Of a DNA stretch of 44,840 bases, positions 1-7,708 are shown in pieces. This stretch comes from Crocosphaera sp. GTDB lineage: Bacteria; Cyanobacteriota; Cyanobacteriia; Cyanobacteriales; Microcystaceae. The position numbers and the translations under genes are program-made. Position 1 is the first letter of the stretch. Every line of letters starts with the position of its first letter. Location: NCBI GenBank assembly GCA_030064955.1, contig JASJDW010000006.1, positions 1 through 44,840 on the forward strand, read 5' to 3'. The notes beneath the pieces were generated by a model. It saw only the letters and a list, made by a program, of their open reading frames with translations. It had not been told where the DNA came from and searched no databases.

Positions 1-2
1 AG

Positions 3-125
3 TCTCACCCTCGCGGGCCGAAAAAGACTAGACGAAAAAGGAAACGGACTCGTCCTGTTAAGCGACCTCATATTTCTACTGCTAAAATTTTAGCCCAAAA
101 TAAGGCAACAAAATCAACACCTTGA
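3..125 (+). CDS. C-terminal end of a basic protein (partial at window edge)
   Basis: An open frame runs in from the left edge and stops with TGA at 123-125. The 40 visible residues are very rich in Lys/Arg (about a third), with a Pro-Arg-Gly-Pro-Lys-Lys segment followed by ArgLys runs and a polar tail. Basic tails of this kind occur at the ends of some DDE-type transposases in cyanobacteria, so this could be the 3' end of an IS gene. A nucleic-acid-binding protein is equally possible. I cannot assign a family from the tail alone. It lies directly upstream of a small moaB-like remnant (155-194), which would fit an IS-associated rearrangement. Confidence 0.45.
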   Translation, partial: SHPRGPKKTRRKRKRTRPVKRPHISTAKILAQNKATKSTP

Positions 126-154
126 AAGGGCTGCTTCTAACTAAAATGAATATC

Positions 155-194
155 TCTAAGTTTCGGTCAATCTACGCATCAATTGAGCCAAATT
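155..194 (-). pseudogene. Remnant copy of the moaB 3' end
   Basis: These 40 bases match the last 40 bases of the intact moaB gene at 1110-1149 at 36 of 40 positions, in the same orientation. On the minus strand they still read Asn-Leu-Ala-Gln-Leu-Met-Arg-Arg-Leu-Thr-Glu-Thr-stop, against [12 protein letters not shown]-stop in moaB. Homology ends abruptly on both sides. The two copies bracket the cytochrome b561-like gene and the MITE-like element, so the intervening ~950 bp was probably inserted or duplicated next to moaB. Confidence 0.6.
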
Positions 195-200
195 TCTGTC

Positions 201-770
201 TTAGCTAGGCTTAATTTTTCTTTTACTAATGCGTCGCCAAAATCCTTTGACTACTTTGAATTGATCGATCGCGTGTAAGATAATAAATGCTAAAAAAGTA
301 TAAGCTAGCCAAAAATGAATGTTTCGACCTAAGTCTACTAAGTCACTATTCTGGGGAAATAAATCAGGTAAGGTTACACCAAAAAAGCGGACATTATTGT
401 TTTTAAAGGAGTTAGAGAAAAAGAAACCACTAATGGGAACAGCCCACATAAAGATATAAAGGGAAGTATGCAGGGCTACTTTTTGCATCCATTGAGAACT
501 ATATTTAGGCAATCGCTTAGTATATTTCTTCCACCAGACTCGTAACAGAGTTAAAATTCGCCAAGTTAATAAAGCCATTGTCAACACTCCTAGAGATTTA
601 TGGAAATCATAAAGAAGGTTTCGTCCGAAGACTTCTCTAGGCAAACGTGACATAAAAGCACCACCCATAAAGAGGATAATGTAACAATTAAACATCCACC
701 AATGGATCGACATTAAGTTTTTGTAAGCAGAATTTTTCCTCGATTTGGTTGTTTGTGAAGCTTGAGCCAT
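201..770 (-). CDS. Cytochrome b561-like di-haem membrane protein
   Basis: A 189-residue membrane protein of the prokaryotic cytochrome b561 / Ni-Fe hydrogenase b-type cytochrome superfamily. Four hydrophobic segments are visible at roughly residues 22-40, 57-78, 98-118 and 151-171. Histidines fall where haem b ligands are expected: His23 in the first helix, His57 in the second, His101 in the third, and His152 and His166 in the fourth. The family moves electrons from quinol or other donors across the membrane; the partner is not evident here. The length is normal for the family and the ATG at 770 is the first good start. The tail is strongly basic, consistent with a cytoplasmic C terminus. The gene stands alone between two copies of a moaB 3' segment, suggesting it was inserted here. 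Confidence 0.8.
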   Translation of the reverse strand: MAQASQTTKSRKNSAYKNLMSIHWWMFNCYIILFMGGAFMSRLPREVFGRNLLYDFHKSLGVLTMALLTWRILTLLRVWWKKYTKRLPKYSSQWMQKVALHTSLYIFMWAVPISGFFFSNSFKNNNVRFFGVTLPDLFPQNSDLVDLGRNIHFWLAYTFLAFIILHAIDQFKVVKGFWRRISKRKIKPS

Positions 771-921
771 GATTATCCCTCAACTTATTTTGTAATAATA
801 CTATTTCACGTTTAATTTTAAGATTTAATATAAATTGTAAATTTTTTATCAGAACTTTGTGGTCATTATTAGTTGAGAAGTTTTTATGGCAGCGATAAGT
901 TTAGACGAAAATCAATTCTGA

Positions 922-1026
922 TATAGCACTACGTGCTAGGGAATGGGGAATGGGCAATAGGCAATAGTCCACTGTACAAAGGTTTCAGCTTGTAGAAATG
1001 TCCTAACAGTAATGCGTAGTGCTATA
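922..1026. mobile_element. MITE-like element with 12-bp terminal inverted repeats
   Basis: TATAGCACTACG at 922-933 is repeated in perfect inverted orientation as CGTAGTGCTATA at 1015-1026. The 105 bp in between cannot encode a protein and contain the GGGAATGGGGAATGGGCAATA tract typical of cyanobacterial intergenic repeats. The size, the ends and the absence of coding fit a non-autonomous MITE. A TA at both extreme ends is what IS630/Tc1-like elements leave, but the transposase family is inference. The rest of the 771-1110 gap holds only AT-rich sequence and a HIP1 octamer. Confidence 0.55.
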
Positions 1027-1110
1027 GTAAAAAAGTGATCGTTTTTAAAGTTTTCAAGCGATCGCTGATAGTAGCCGATCGGTAGTAACAGAGCGAACGC
1101 CTGATTATTT

Positions 1111-1629
1111 CTAAGTCTCGGTCAATCTCGGTATCAATTGAGCCAAATTACAAGGACGATGGCGAGAATCGAGTTGCTCTTTGATAATACTCCATCCTGT
1201 TTGACAGGCACCACTAGAACCAGGCAAACAAAAGATATAAGTACCATTAGCCACGCCAGCCAAAGTTCGAGACTGAATGGTAGAGGTTTTAATTTCTTGA
1301 TAGGAAATCATGCGAAATATCTCGCCAAAACCTTCAATTTCTTTGTCTAAGAGTGGTTTAATGGCTTCTGGTGTACCATCCCGTCCTGTCACTCCCGTAC
1401 CACCAGTGGTTAAAATGACTTGAACAGATGAATCTGCAACCCATCTAGATATTACAGCACGAATTTGATAAATGTTATCAGGAACGATAGTTTTTTCTGC
1501 TAATAAATGACCAGTTATGGTTAAATTATCCACCAATATTTTGCCCGATTTATCATCAGCTTCTGTCCTTGTGTCAGAAACTGTTAGCACGGCAATTTTT
1601 AAGGGTAGTAAAGATTCGTTTTGGTTCAT
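1111..1629 (-). CDS. moaB: Molybdenum cofactor biosynthesis protein MoaB/Mog family
   Basis: A 172-residue MoaB/MogA-like protein. This family binds molybdopterin and, in MogA-type members, adenylylates it before metal insertion; cyanobacteria commonly carry the MoaB form. The family signature is clear: Thr-Val-Ser-Asp-Thr-Arg near the N terminus, then the Thr-Thr-Gly-Gly-Thr-Gly motif followed by Gly-Arg-Asp-Gly-Thr-Pro-Glu, and the Leu-Pro-Gly-Ser loop late in the protein. I start at the ATG at 1629, which gives the usual length. An in-frame TTG at 1653 would add eight residues, and neither start has a strong ribosome binding site. The product would serve nitrate reductase or other molybdoenzymes, none of which are in the window. 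Its last 40 bp are duplicated at 155-194. Confidence 0.88.
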   Translation of the reverse strand: MNQNESLLPLKIAVLTVSDTRTEADDKSGKILVDNLTITGHLLAEKTIVPDNIYQIRAVISRWVADSSVQVILTTGGTGVTGRDGTPEAIKPLLDKEIEGFGEIFRMISYQEIKTSTIQSRTLAGVANGTYIFCLPGSSGACQTGWSIIKEQLDSRHRPCNLAQLIPRLTET

Positions 1630-1665
1630 TTTTTGATTATTAAAAGGAAACAATCTGATTACAAA

Positions 1666-2181
1666 TTAAAGATTTACTTGGCGATCAATCCTAAAAAATA
1701 CAGTAGAATTGCCCTTAATGTTTCTTTCTTCTACTTGTTTCATGCCTAATCTTTTTGCTACTTTTTGAGACTCAAAATTAGGGGCATCGCAACTTGCTAA
1801 TAAATAATTGTAATTCAGTTCGTCAAAAGAATATTCTAAGATTCTAGTCGCTGCTTCGGCTGCATAACCTTGTTTTGTTTGGTGCGGTAATAAAGCATAA
1901 GCTAATTGAGGCTGATTTTCACTAAAGAAATACCATAAACCAACAAAACCGATAATTTCTACTTTATTTTTTGTTTCTATAAACCAAAGACCTAATTTTT
2001 CTTTTTGAAAGAGTTTTTGACTTTCTTGTAACATTTCTTCGGTTTGTTGCACAGAAAAAATTTTATCGTCACAAAGATATCTTCTAACATAGGGATCAAC
2101 AAGAATACGATGAAATATGTCAAGTTCACTTTCTAAAATTGGTTTTAATCTCAATCTTGGTGTTTCTAAAATAAGACTCAT
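1666..2181 (-). CDS. GNAT-family N-acetyltransferase (RimJ/RimL-like)
   Basis: A 171-residue acetyltransferase of the GNAT fold, subgroup Acetyltransf_3. It opens with Leu-Glu-Thr-Pro-Arg-Leu-Arg-Leu, the classic first strand of RimJ/RimL/YdaF-type proteins. The acetyl-CoA-binding region is at about 100-120, in a stretch reading Ala-Tyr-Ala-Leu-Leu-Pro followed by Gly-Tyr-Ala-Ala-Glu-Ala. The segment near 140 with Asn-x-x-Ser-x-x-Val-Ala-x-Arg-Leu-Gly-Met is also diagnostic. Members transfer an acetyl group to N-terminal or side-chain amines; the substrate cannot be told from sequence. The gene lies 36 bp upstream of moaB on the same strand and may be cotranscribed with it. Confidence 0.82.
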   Translation of the reverse strand: MSLILETPRLRLKPILESELDIFHRILVDPYVRRYLCDDKIFSVQQTEEMLQESQKLFQKEKLGLWFIETKNKVEIIGFVGLWYFFSENQPQLAYALLPHQTKQGYAAEAATRILEYSFDELNYNYLLASCDAPNFESQKVAKRLGMKQVEERNIKGNSTVFFRIDRQVNL

Positions 2182-2324
2182 AAATTAACAAGTAATGGGT
2201 TATTATAAATTTGGCGATCGCAAAGCAGATGAGCATGGTTAGACTCACCATTAAATTCTAACAATTCACAGTCCCATAGCAAACATTTATAATTTTTTTA
2301 ATTTAGGATGTCAAACTAAAAAAT

Positions 2325-4199
2325 CTAAATATTAGCCTTATTAGCGATCGCATCATCTAAACTCTCTTTCAACTTTATTATATTCATTGTCCCAATATCT
2401 CCTTGTTGGCGAGTGCGAATGCTCAAAGTTTGGGTTTCAACTTCTTTTTTTCCTACGATGGCTACCACAGGAATTTTTTCTAGTTCAGCATTACGGATTT
2501 GTTTGCCCAAACGTTCCCCTGTGCAGTCTATCTCTACCCGATAACCAGCCTCTTTTAGCGTAGCAACGACAGTTTCCCCATATTCTCTTTGTGCTTCACT
2601 TACTGGGAGCAAACGTAACTGGATAGGTGCTAACCATAATGGGAAATCCCCTGCATAGTTTTCGATTAAAATTCCGTAAAAACGTTCTAAAGACCCAAAA
2701 ATTGCCCGATGAATCATAATCGGACGTTGACGAGAACCATCGACGGCTACATATTCCATGTCAAAGCGTTCTGGTAAGTTAAAATCTACCTGGATAGTGG
2801 AACATTGCCAAGTACGTCCAATGGCATCTTTAATTTTAATATCGATTTTAGGACCATAGAAAGCACCACCTCCCTTATCTTCAATATATTCCCAACCTTT
2901 GCTATTTAACGCTTCTACTAAAGCTTGAGTTGCCAACTCCCAACCTTCATCTGTCCCCACTGACTTATCTGGACGAGTGGAAAGATTGACTTCATAGTCT
3001 TTAAACCCAAAATCAGAAAGAATCTTTTCCGTTAAATTTAGTACACCGAGGATTTCCCCTGCAATTTGGGTGGGTAAACAAAAAATATGAGCATCATCTT
3101 GAGTAAAACCCCGCACCCGCATCAAACCATGTAAAACCCCAGAACGTTCATAGCGATATACTGTCCCTAATTCTGCCCAGCGCAAAGGGAATTCTCGATA
3201 GGAATGGAGGTCATTTTTATAGGTTAAAACGTGAAAAGGACAGTTCATGGGTTTGATTTGATAAGCTTGTTGCTCAATTTCCATCGAATCAAACATATTT
3301 TCCCGATAAAAATCAAAATGTCCCGATGTTTTCCACAACTCTAAGTTAGCAACGTGGGGAGTATACAAGAGTTCATAACCTGCATCTAAATGAGCCTTAC
3401 GCCAATAATCTTCAATGATGTAGCGCATTGTTGCACCGCGAGGATGCCAAAAGACCAAACCACCACCAGCATTTTCTTGAATGCTAAACAGTTTTAACTC
3501 TTTTCCTAGTTTGCGATGATCTCGGCGTTTGGCTTCTTCCTGTTGTTGTAAATAAGCGTCTAATTGTTCGGGGGTTTCCCAAGCGGTGCCATAAATTCGT
3601 TGTAATTGGGCTTTGGTTTCATCTCCCCTCCAGTATGCCCCAGCTACGCTTTCTAAAGCGAAAGCATTGGGGTTAATCTCTCCTGTATAGTTAATATGGG
3701 GTCCGGCACAGAGATCCCACCAAGATACCGTAGCAGGAATTTTGACAGGTTTAATTAAGGAAGGTTCTGGTAAAGCAGCTTTGAGCTTTTCTCCTACATC
3801 GGGCAATCTACCACCATCGGGACTGCCGATATAGTAACGAGTAATGGTTTCTCCTTCAGGAATGCTATCTAAAATTTCTAGTTTGTAAGGTTCGCCTAGC
3901 TGTTCAATTTCAGCTTTAATTTCTTCCCTAGTTATCTCTTCACGAATAATCGGCAAATTAGCTTTAATAATAAAGCGCATTTGCTTGCTAATTTTTTTCA
4001 AATCTTCAGGGGCAAACGGTTGTGGGCGATCGAAATCATAATAAAAACCCGTATCTGTAGTCGGTCCAATGGTAACTTTTGTCTCTGGAAATAGGATTTG
4101 TACTGCCATTGCCATGACATGGGCGCAAGTGTGACGAATACGCTCTAGTTGTTCTGGGTTGGCAATTTCTAAGGGAGAATGAGTTAATTGGCTGACCAC
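2325..4199 (-). CDS. thrS: Threonyl-tRNA synthetase, probably the Zur-regulated paralogue
   Basis: Class II threonyl-tRNA synthetase, about 624 residues, charging tRNA-Thr. The editing domain keeps HxxxH (His23, His27) and a downstream CxxxH (Cys-Ala-Gly-Pro-His). The catalytic core keeps the zinc-site Cys (Met-Asn-Cys-Pro-Phe-His), the His after motif 2 (Val-Leu-His-Gly) and the motif 3-region His (Ile-His-Arg-Ala). An HGTP anticodon-binding domain ends the protein. HxxxH sits about 50 residues earlier than in the E. coli enzyme, so no N-terminal TGS domain is present. The frame stays open upstream to 4274, but that stretch is made of two Zur-type palindromes. I therefore prefer the GTG at 4199; ATG 4253 is the alternative. 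Placement beside COG0523 genes with Zur boxes matches the zinc-limitation ThrRS (T2) of Anabaena. A second, constitutive thrS elsewhere is expected. Confidence 0.93.
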   Translation of the reverse strand: MVSQLTHSPLEIANPEQLERIRHTCAHVMAMAVQILFPETKVTIGPTTDTGFYYDFDRPQPFAPEDLKKISKQMRFIIKANLPIIREEITREEIKAEIEQLGEPYKLEILDSIPEGETITRYYIGSPDGGRLPDVGEKLKAALPEPSLIKPVKIPATVSWWDLCAGPHINYTGEINPNAFALESVAGAYWRGDETKAQLQRIYGTAWETPEQLDAYLQQQEEAKRRDHRKLGKELKLFSIQENAGGGLVFWHPRGATMRYIIEDYWRKAHLDAGYELLYTPHVANLELWKTSGHFDFYRENMFDSMEIEQQAYQIKPMNCPFHVLTYKNDLHSYREFPLRWAELGTVYRYERSGVLHGLMRVRGFTQDDAHIFCLPTQIAGEILGVLNLTEKILSDFGFKDYEVNLSTRPDKSVGTDEGWELATQALVEALNSKGWEYIEDKGGGAFYGPKIDIKIKDAIGRTWQCSTIQVDFNLPERFDMEYVAVDGSRQRPIMIHRAIFGSLERFYGILIENYAGDFPLWLAPIQLRLLPVSEAQREYGETVVATLKEAGYRVEIDCTGERLGKQIRNAELEKIPVVAIVGKKEVETQTLSIRTRQQGDIGTMNIIKLKESLDDAIANKANI

Positions 4200-4215
4200 T
4201 GGTAAATTATTGTAA

Positions 4216-4230
4216 TGATAATCATTATCA
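4216..4230. promoter_or_regulatory. Perfect Zur-type operator (box A) between thrS and COG0523
   Basis: TGATAATCATTATCA is a perfect 7-1-7 palindrome, and one further base pair extends it on each side. It matches the cyanobacterial Zur (FurB) consensus TGATAATNATTATCA. It lies 17 bp upstream of the chosen thrS start and 59 bp upstream of the divergent COG0523 gene, where bound Zur would block transcription. Fur boxes are related in sequence, so Zur rather than Fur rests on the zinc-related gene content. Confidence 0.8.
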
Positions 4231-4243
4231 TAATAACCTAAAT

Positions 4244-4258
4244 TGATAATCATTATCC
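4244..4258. promoter_or_regulatory. Second Zur-type operator (box B) between thrS and COG0523
   Basis: TGATAATCATTATCC matches the same 7-1-7 consensus with one mismatch at the last base. Its centre is 28 bp from that of box A, so two Zur dimers could bind on similar faces of the helix and control both divergent genes. It is 30 bp from the ATG of the COG0523 gene. Confidence 0.75.
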
Positions 4259-4288
4259 AAATATACGGAAACAAATTAATTCAAGACC

Positions 4289-5329
4289 ATGACTCGTCTA
4301 AACTTTAACCTGTCCGATGCACTGCCATCCTTACCGAAAAGTGGAATGCCAGTAACTATAATTACTGGTTTTTTGGGTAGTGGCAAAACGACTTTACTCA
4401 ATCAAATTTTACAAAATAAAGATAATTTGAAAATAGCAGTATTAGTCAATGAATTTGGGGATATTAATATTGATGAGCAACTACTTATTTCAGTAGAATC
4501 AGATATGATAGAATTAGGTAATGGTTGTATTTGTTGCACTATTAATGATGGTTTAGTTAATGCTGTCTATCAAGTTTTAGAAAGAGAAGAAAAAATAGAT
4601 TATTTAGTCATTGAAACAACAGGATTGGCAGATCCTTTTCCCATTATCATGACTTTTCTTAGTACAGAGTTAAAATTTTTAACTCGCCTTGATGCTATTA
4701 TTACAGTTGTTGATGCTGCTGCTTTTGATGCCAAACATTTTGATAGTGATGCTGCTTTAAGACAAATTAGATATGCTGACATGGTTATTTTAAATAAAAT
4801 TGACTTAGCAACTCAAGATAAAATTACTGAATTAAAAGCATTTGTTAAAGACATTAAACCAGGATTTAGAATTTTAGAGAGTGAATACAGTAGAGTTCCT
4901 TTACCTTTAATTTTAGATGTTGGTTTAACTCAAACAGATACCTATCAAGCTGATATTTCAGAGTTTAGACGCAACAAATCTGCTTTTAACAATCATTTAG
5001 AAACCGATGGCTTTAGTTTTATTTCTTTTCAAAGCGATCGCCCTTTTGAAATTGAAAAATTTGAGTATTTTTTATCTGAACAATTACCCAATAACATATT
5101 TCGTGCCAAGGGTATACTATGGTTTCAAGAAAGTCCCGCCCGACATATTTTTCAACTGAGTGGACCTCGCTACGATCTCCAAGCCGATGATTGGACAACT
5201 CATCCAAAAAATGAACTTGTCTTAATAGGACGTAATTTGAATAAGTCATTAATTAAACAACAGCTTAATGAATGCTTAGTCAAGCCAGATATTCACCATC
5301 AATTTAGTTTACCCAAATTATTTTCTTAA
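4289..5329 (+). CDS. COG0523 GTPase, putative zinc metallochaperone (copy 1)
   Basis: A 346-residue G3E-family P-loop GTPase of COG0523 (CobW/YeiR/ZNG1 relatives). The Walker A motif Gly-Phe-Leu-Gly-Ser-Gly-Lys-Thr is at 27-34. The metal-binding Cys-x-Cys-Cys is Cys80-Ile-Cys82-Cys83. A Glu-Thr-Thr-Gly-Leu-Ala-Asp-Pro segment and an Asn-Lys-Ile-Asp base-recognition motif follow. The C-terminal CobW domain has the usual Ala-Lys-Gly-Ile-Leu-Trp-Phe stretch. It has no long His-rich loop. The family hands metal, often zinc, to client enzymes in a GTP-dependent way. Two Zur-type boxes lie immediately upstream, divergent thrS is on the other side, and a paralogue follows 157 bp later. Zinc delivery to ThrS or FolE under starvation is a reasonable inference. 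Confidence 0.9.
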   Translation: MTRLNFNLSDALPSLPKSGMPVTIITGFLGSGKTTLLNQILQNKDNLKIAVLVNEFGDINIDEQLLISVESDMIELGNGCICCTINDGLVNAVYQVLEREEKIDYLVIETTGLADPFPIIMTFLSTELKFLTRLDAIITVVDAAAFDAKHFDSDAALRQIRYADMVILNKIDLATQDKITELKAFVKDIKPGFRILESEYSRVPLPLILDVGLTQTDTYQADISEFRRNKSAFNNHLETDGFSFISFQSDRPFEIEKFEYFLSEQLPNNIFRAKGILWFQESPARHIFQLSGPRYDLQADDWTTHPKNELVLIGRNLNKSLIKQQLNECLVKPDIHHQFSLPKLFS

Positions 5330-5425
5330 CATAGTCATGGATTTTTGTCAAGGAAGCTCTAGTTAAGAGTTTCTTCTAGCCTACTCTAGTTTTAGGAGCA
5401 TGGGAAACCAAAAATTATAAAAATT

Positions 5426-5453
5426 TTGAGAACGATTATCATTATAGTATAAT
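5426..5453 (+). promoter_or_regulatory. Sigma-70-type promoter of the second COG0523-folE operon
   Basis: TTGAGA at 5426-5431 and a perfect TATAAT at 5448-5453 are separated by 16 bp, 34 bp upstream of the chosen start codon. The Zur-type box at 5427-5441 overlaps the -35 and the spacer, the expected layout for repression. Confidence 0.6.
5427..5441. promoter_or_regulatory. Zur-type operator upstream of the second COG0523 gene
   Basis: TGAGAACGATTATCA fits the 7-1-7 Zur consensus with two differences in the left half and a perfect right half (ATTATCA). It overlaps the predicted -35 element. The second COG0523 gene and folE could therefore be derepressed together with thrS and the first COG0523 gene. 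Confidence 0.65.
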
Positions 5454-5486
5454 GAACTTTTGTAAACCTAATTGCTTCTCTTCGCC

Positions 5487-6446
5487 ATGTCAGAGATTAA
5501 CCAGCAAGGATTACCAGTCACCATCATTACCGGCTTTCTAGGCAGTGGAAAAACCACCTTACTCAATCAAATCCTGCAAAATGACCTTGATCACAAAGTT
5601 GCAGTATTGGTTAACGAGTTTGGCGATATTAATATTGATGCTCAACTTTTAGTTTCCTACGAGGATGACATGGTAGAGTTGAGCAATGGTTGTATTTGCT
5701 GCACCATCAATGACGGTTTGGTAGAAGCCGTAAAACGAATCTTAGCCAGAAAAGAAAAAGTAGATCGTTTGATTATCGAAACGACGGGGGTAGCTGACCC
5801 TTTACCGATTATTTTGACGTTTGTGGGTTCAGATTTTCGTTATTTTACCCGCTTAGACGCAGTTATTACCTTAATTGATGCAGAAACCTTTACCCCAGAA
5901 CACTTTGATACCGAGGTGGCCTTTAAACAAATTGCCTATGGAGATATTCTCTTATTAAATAAAACCGATTTAGCCAACAAGGAACAACTAACCAGATTAC
6001 AAACCTACATTGCCTCTATCAAAAAGAATCCCAGAATGATTCATACCCACTACGCCCAAGTCCCGTTACCGTTAATCTTGGATGTGGGTTTAACTAACAC
6101 AGATAGCTTTCTTGAACAAGAATACAGCCAACATTCCCATCACCTCAAAACAGATGGTTTTATGTCCATGTCTTTTCAAAGCGACAAACCCTTTGATGTC
6201 TATAAATTTCAAAAGTTTTTAAACGAAGGACTTCCCCTAGAAGTATTTCGTGCCAAAGGAATTGTTTGGTTTGCAGGAAGCCAATTACGTCACATTTTCC
6301 AACTGTGCGGACAGCGCAACGATATCACGTCTGAACCGTGGTCTAATGCTCCTGCTAACCAGCTAGTCTTTATCGGTCGTCATTTAGATGCTGATAAACT
6401 CCGCCAACAGCTAAATAACTGCTTAGCTACTTCTGTTACCCTTTAA
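5487..6446 (+). CDS. COG0523 GTPase, putative zinc metallochaperone (copy 2)
   Basis: A 319-residue paralogue of the preceding gene, visibly similar along its whole length. Walker A Gly-Phe-Leu-Gly-Ser-Gly-Lys-Thr is at 16-23 and the Cys-Ile-Cys-Cys metal motif is Cys69-Cys72. Glu-Thr-Thr-Gly-Val-Ala-Asp-Pro and Asn-Lys-Thr-Asp follow. The N-terminal extension of copy 1 is absent. I use the ATG at 5487, which lies just before the conserved core; a TTG at 5472 would add five residues. folE starts only 14 bp after the stop, so the two genes are almost certainly one transcript. COG0523 genes next to GTP cyclohydrolase genes are a recognised association, and FolE is a zinc enzyme and a natural client. 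Its own Zur-boxed promoter makes this a second arm of the cluster. Confidence 0.9.
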   Translation: MSEINQQGLPVTIITGFLGSGKTTLLNQILQNDLDHKVAVLVNEFGDINIDAQLLVSYEDDMVELSNGCICCTINDGLVEAVKRILARKEKVDRLIIETTGVADPLPIILTFVGSDFRYFTRLDAVITLIDAETFTPEHFDTEVAFKQIAYGDILLLNKTDLANKEQLTRLQTYIASIKKNPRMIHTHYAQVPLPLILDVGLTNTDSFLEQEYSQHSHHLKTDGFMSMSFQSDKPFDVYKFQKFLNEGLPLEVFRAKGIVWFAGSQLRHIFQLCGQRNDITSEPWSNAPANQLVFIGRHLDADKLRQQLNNCLATSVTL

Positions 6447-6460
6447 TTTAATTCAAAATT

Positions 6461-7117
6461 ATGACCTTAGCTCAGTCCGAACCCAATCAAGTTAACAAAA
6501 TCGATAATAAATTACCATCATTAACAACGACACAACAGCCTCCCGTCTCTGAGGAGGAGATGCGTCAAGCAGTGAGAACTTTACTGTTAGGATTAGGAGA
6601 AGATCCAGACCGCGAAGGTTTGAAAGATACGCCAAAACGAGTGGTTAAAGCTCTTAAATTTTTGACTTCTGGCTACCATCAATCTTTAGATGAATTGCTT
6701 AATGGAGCGGTGTTTCATGAAAATACTGATGAAATGGTCTTAGTTCGTGATATTGATTTATTTAGTTCCTGTGAACATCATATCTTACCCATTCTCGGCC
6801 GCGCTCATGTGGCTTATATTCCCGATGGTAAGGTTATTGGACTCTCAAAAATTGCTCGTATTTGTGAAATGTACGGACGACGTTTACAGGTACAGGAAAG
6901 ATTAACCGCACAGATTGCAGATGCACTACAAGGTTTACTACAACCGAAAGGGGTGGCCGTGGTTGTAGAGGCAACTCATATGTGTATGGTAATGCGAGGG
7001 GTGCAAAAACCAGGTTCTTGGACTTCCACCAGTGCGCTTAGAGGGGAATTTGCCAATGATGCTAAAACCCGTCAGGAGTTTATGAGTTTGGTTCAACACA
7101 ATCCTGGGTTGCGTTAA
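6461..7117 (+). CDS. folE: GTP cyclohydrolase I (zinc-dependent type IA)
   Basis: GTP cyclohydrolase I, 218 residues, converting GTP to 7,8-dihydroneopterin triphosphate, the first step to folate and other pterins. Zinc ligands match the E. coli enzyme: Cys104 and His107 in Ser-Cys-Glu-His-His, and Cys175 in Thr-His-Met-Cys. The [12 protein letters not shown] stretch and the Pro-Gly-Ser-x-Thr-Ser-Thr segment are also typical. The first ~30 residues are a low-complexity extension rich in Thr/Gln/Pro. The gene is cotranscribed with the second COG0523 gene. It is notable that the zinc-requiring IA form, not the zinc-independent IB form, lies under a putative Zur promoter. Raised dosage or assisted metallation would then be the strategy. 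Confidence 0.93.
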   Translation: MTLAQSEPNQVNKIDNKLPSLTTTQQPPVSEEEMRQAVRTLLLGLGEDPDREGLKDTPKRVVKALKFLTSGYHQSLDELLNGAVFHENTDEMVLVRDIDLFSSCEHHILPILGRAHVAYIPDGKVIGLSKIARICEMYGRRLQVQERLTAQIADALQGLLQPKGVAVVVEATHMCMVMRGVQKPGSWTSTSALRGEFANDAKTRQEFMSLVQHNPGLR

Positions 7118-7145
7118 TGGATTTGCGTGTCACTGTTAGAGATGA

Positions 7146-7598
7146 GTGTTAAAGGACAATATTGAAACAAAAACTATCTTTGATAAGATAAAATTAACCA
7201 ATTCTAGAAAAAAAATCAGAAATCAACAAAATTTTGATTCTAATCTAGCGAAAACATCATTAGAGGAGATTCTATCCACTCCATCTAAACCTCCTCCATC
7301 AATGTCTGCTGTGGCACGAGAACTTGGTTATCATAGAAGAACATTAACTAAGGACTTCCCAGAACTTTGTCAAGCTATTTCAGCTAATTATCTAGGATAT
7401 AGAAAGAATAGTCATATTGAACGGATAGAAGAGTTTTGTGTTGAAGTAGAACAAGCAGTCTTAGAACTGTATTCTCAAGGCATTTATCCTAGTGAAGCCA
7501 ATGTTTCAAAACACTTGTCTAACGCAGGAAATTTTCGTAACAAAGAGGTCAGGAATGCTTTGAGTAGAGCTAGACAAAGAATCGGACTTCAGAAGTAA
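7146..7598 (+). CDS. TniQ/TnsD C-terminal-like fragment
   Basis: A 150-residue protein starting at a GTG directly after an in-frame TGA. The first ~50 residues are charged and unordered. The rest contains a helix-turn-helix stretch, Met-Ser-Ala-Val-Ala-Arg-Glu-Leu-Gly-Tyr, then Arg-Arg-Thr-Leu-Thr-Lys-Asp-Phe-Pro-Glu-Leu-Cys. That pattern is typical of the C-terminal repeats of TnsD/TniQ target-selection proteins in cyanobacteria. The N-terminal zinc-finger TniQ domain is missing, so this is probably a truncated remnant of a Tn7-like element, though a stand-alone HTH protein is possible. It follows folE by 28 bp, and tRNA-Lys lies about 110 bp further on. tRNA genes are a common target of such elements. 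No tnsB or tnsC is visible. TTGAACCATAA occurs twice just after it (7604-7614 and 7631-7641). Confidence 0.6.
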   Translation: MLKDNIETKTIFDKIKLTNSRKKIRNQQNFDSNLAKTSLEEILSTPSKPPPSMSAVARELGYHRRTLTKDFPELCQAISANYLGYRKNSHIERIEEFCVEVEQAVLELYSQGIYPSEANVSKHLSNAGNFRNKEVRNALSRARQRIGLQK

Positions 7599-7708
7599 TC
7601 TGCTTGAACCATAATCTTGCCACGTTTATTTTGAACCATAAGCCTACCAGCACGGCAAAGTTATGCGTAAAGTCACAATACCTTTCCAGGCAACATCTTG
7701 GGTAAAAA

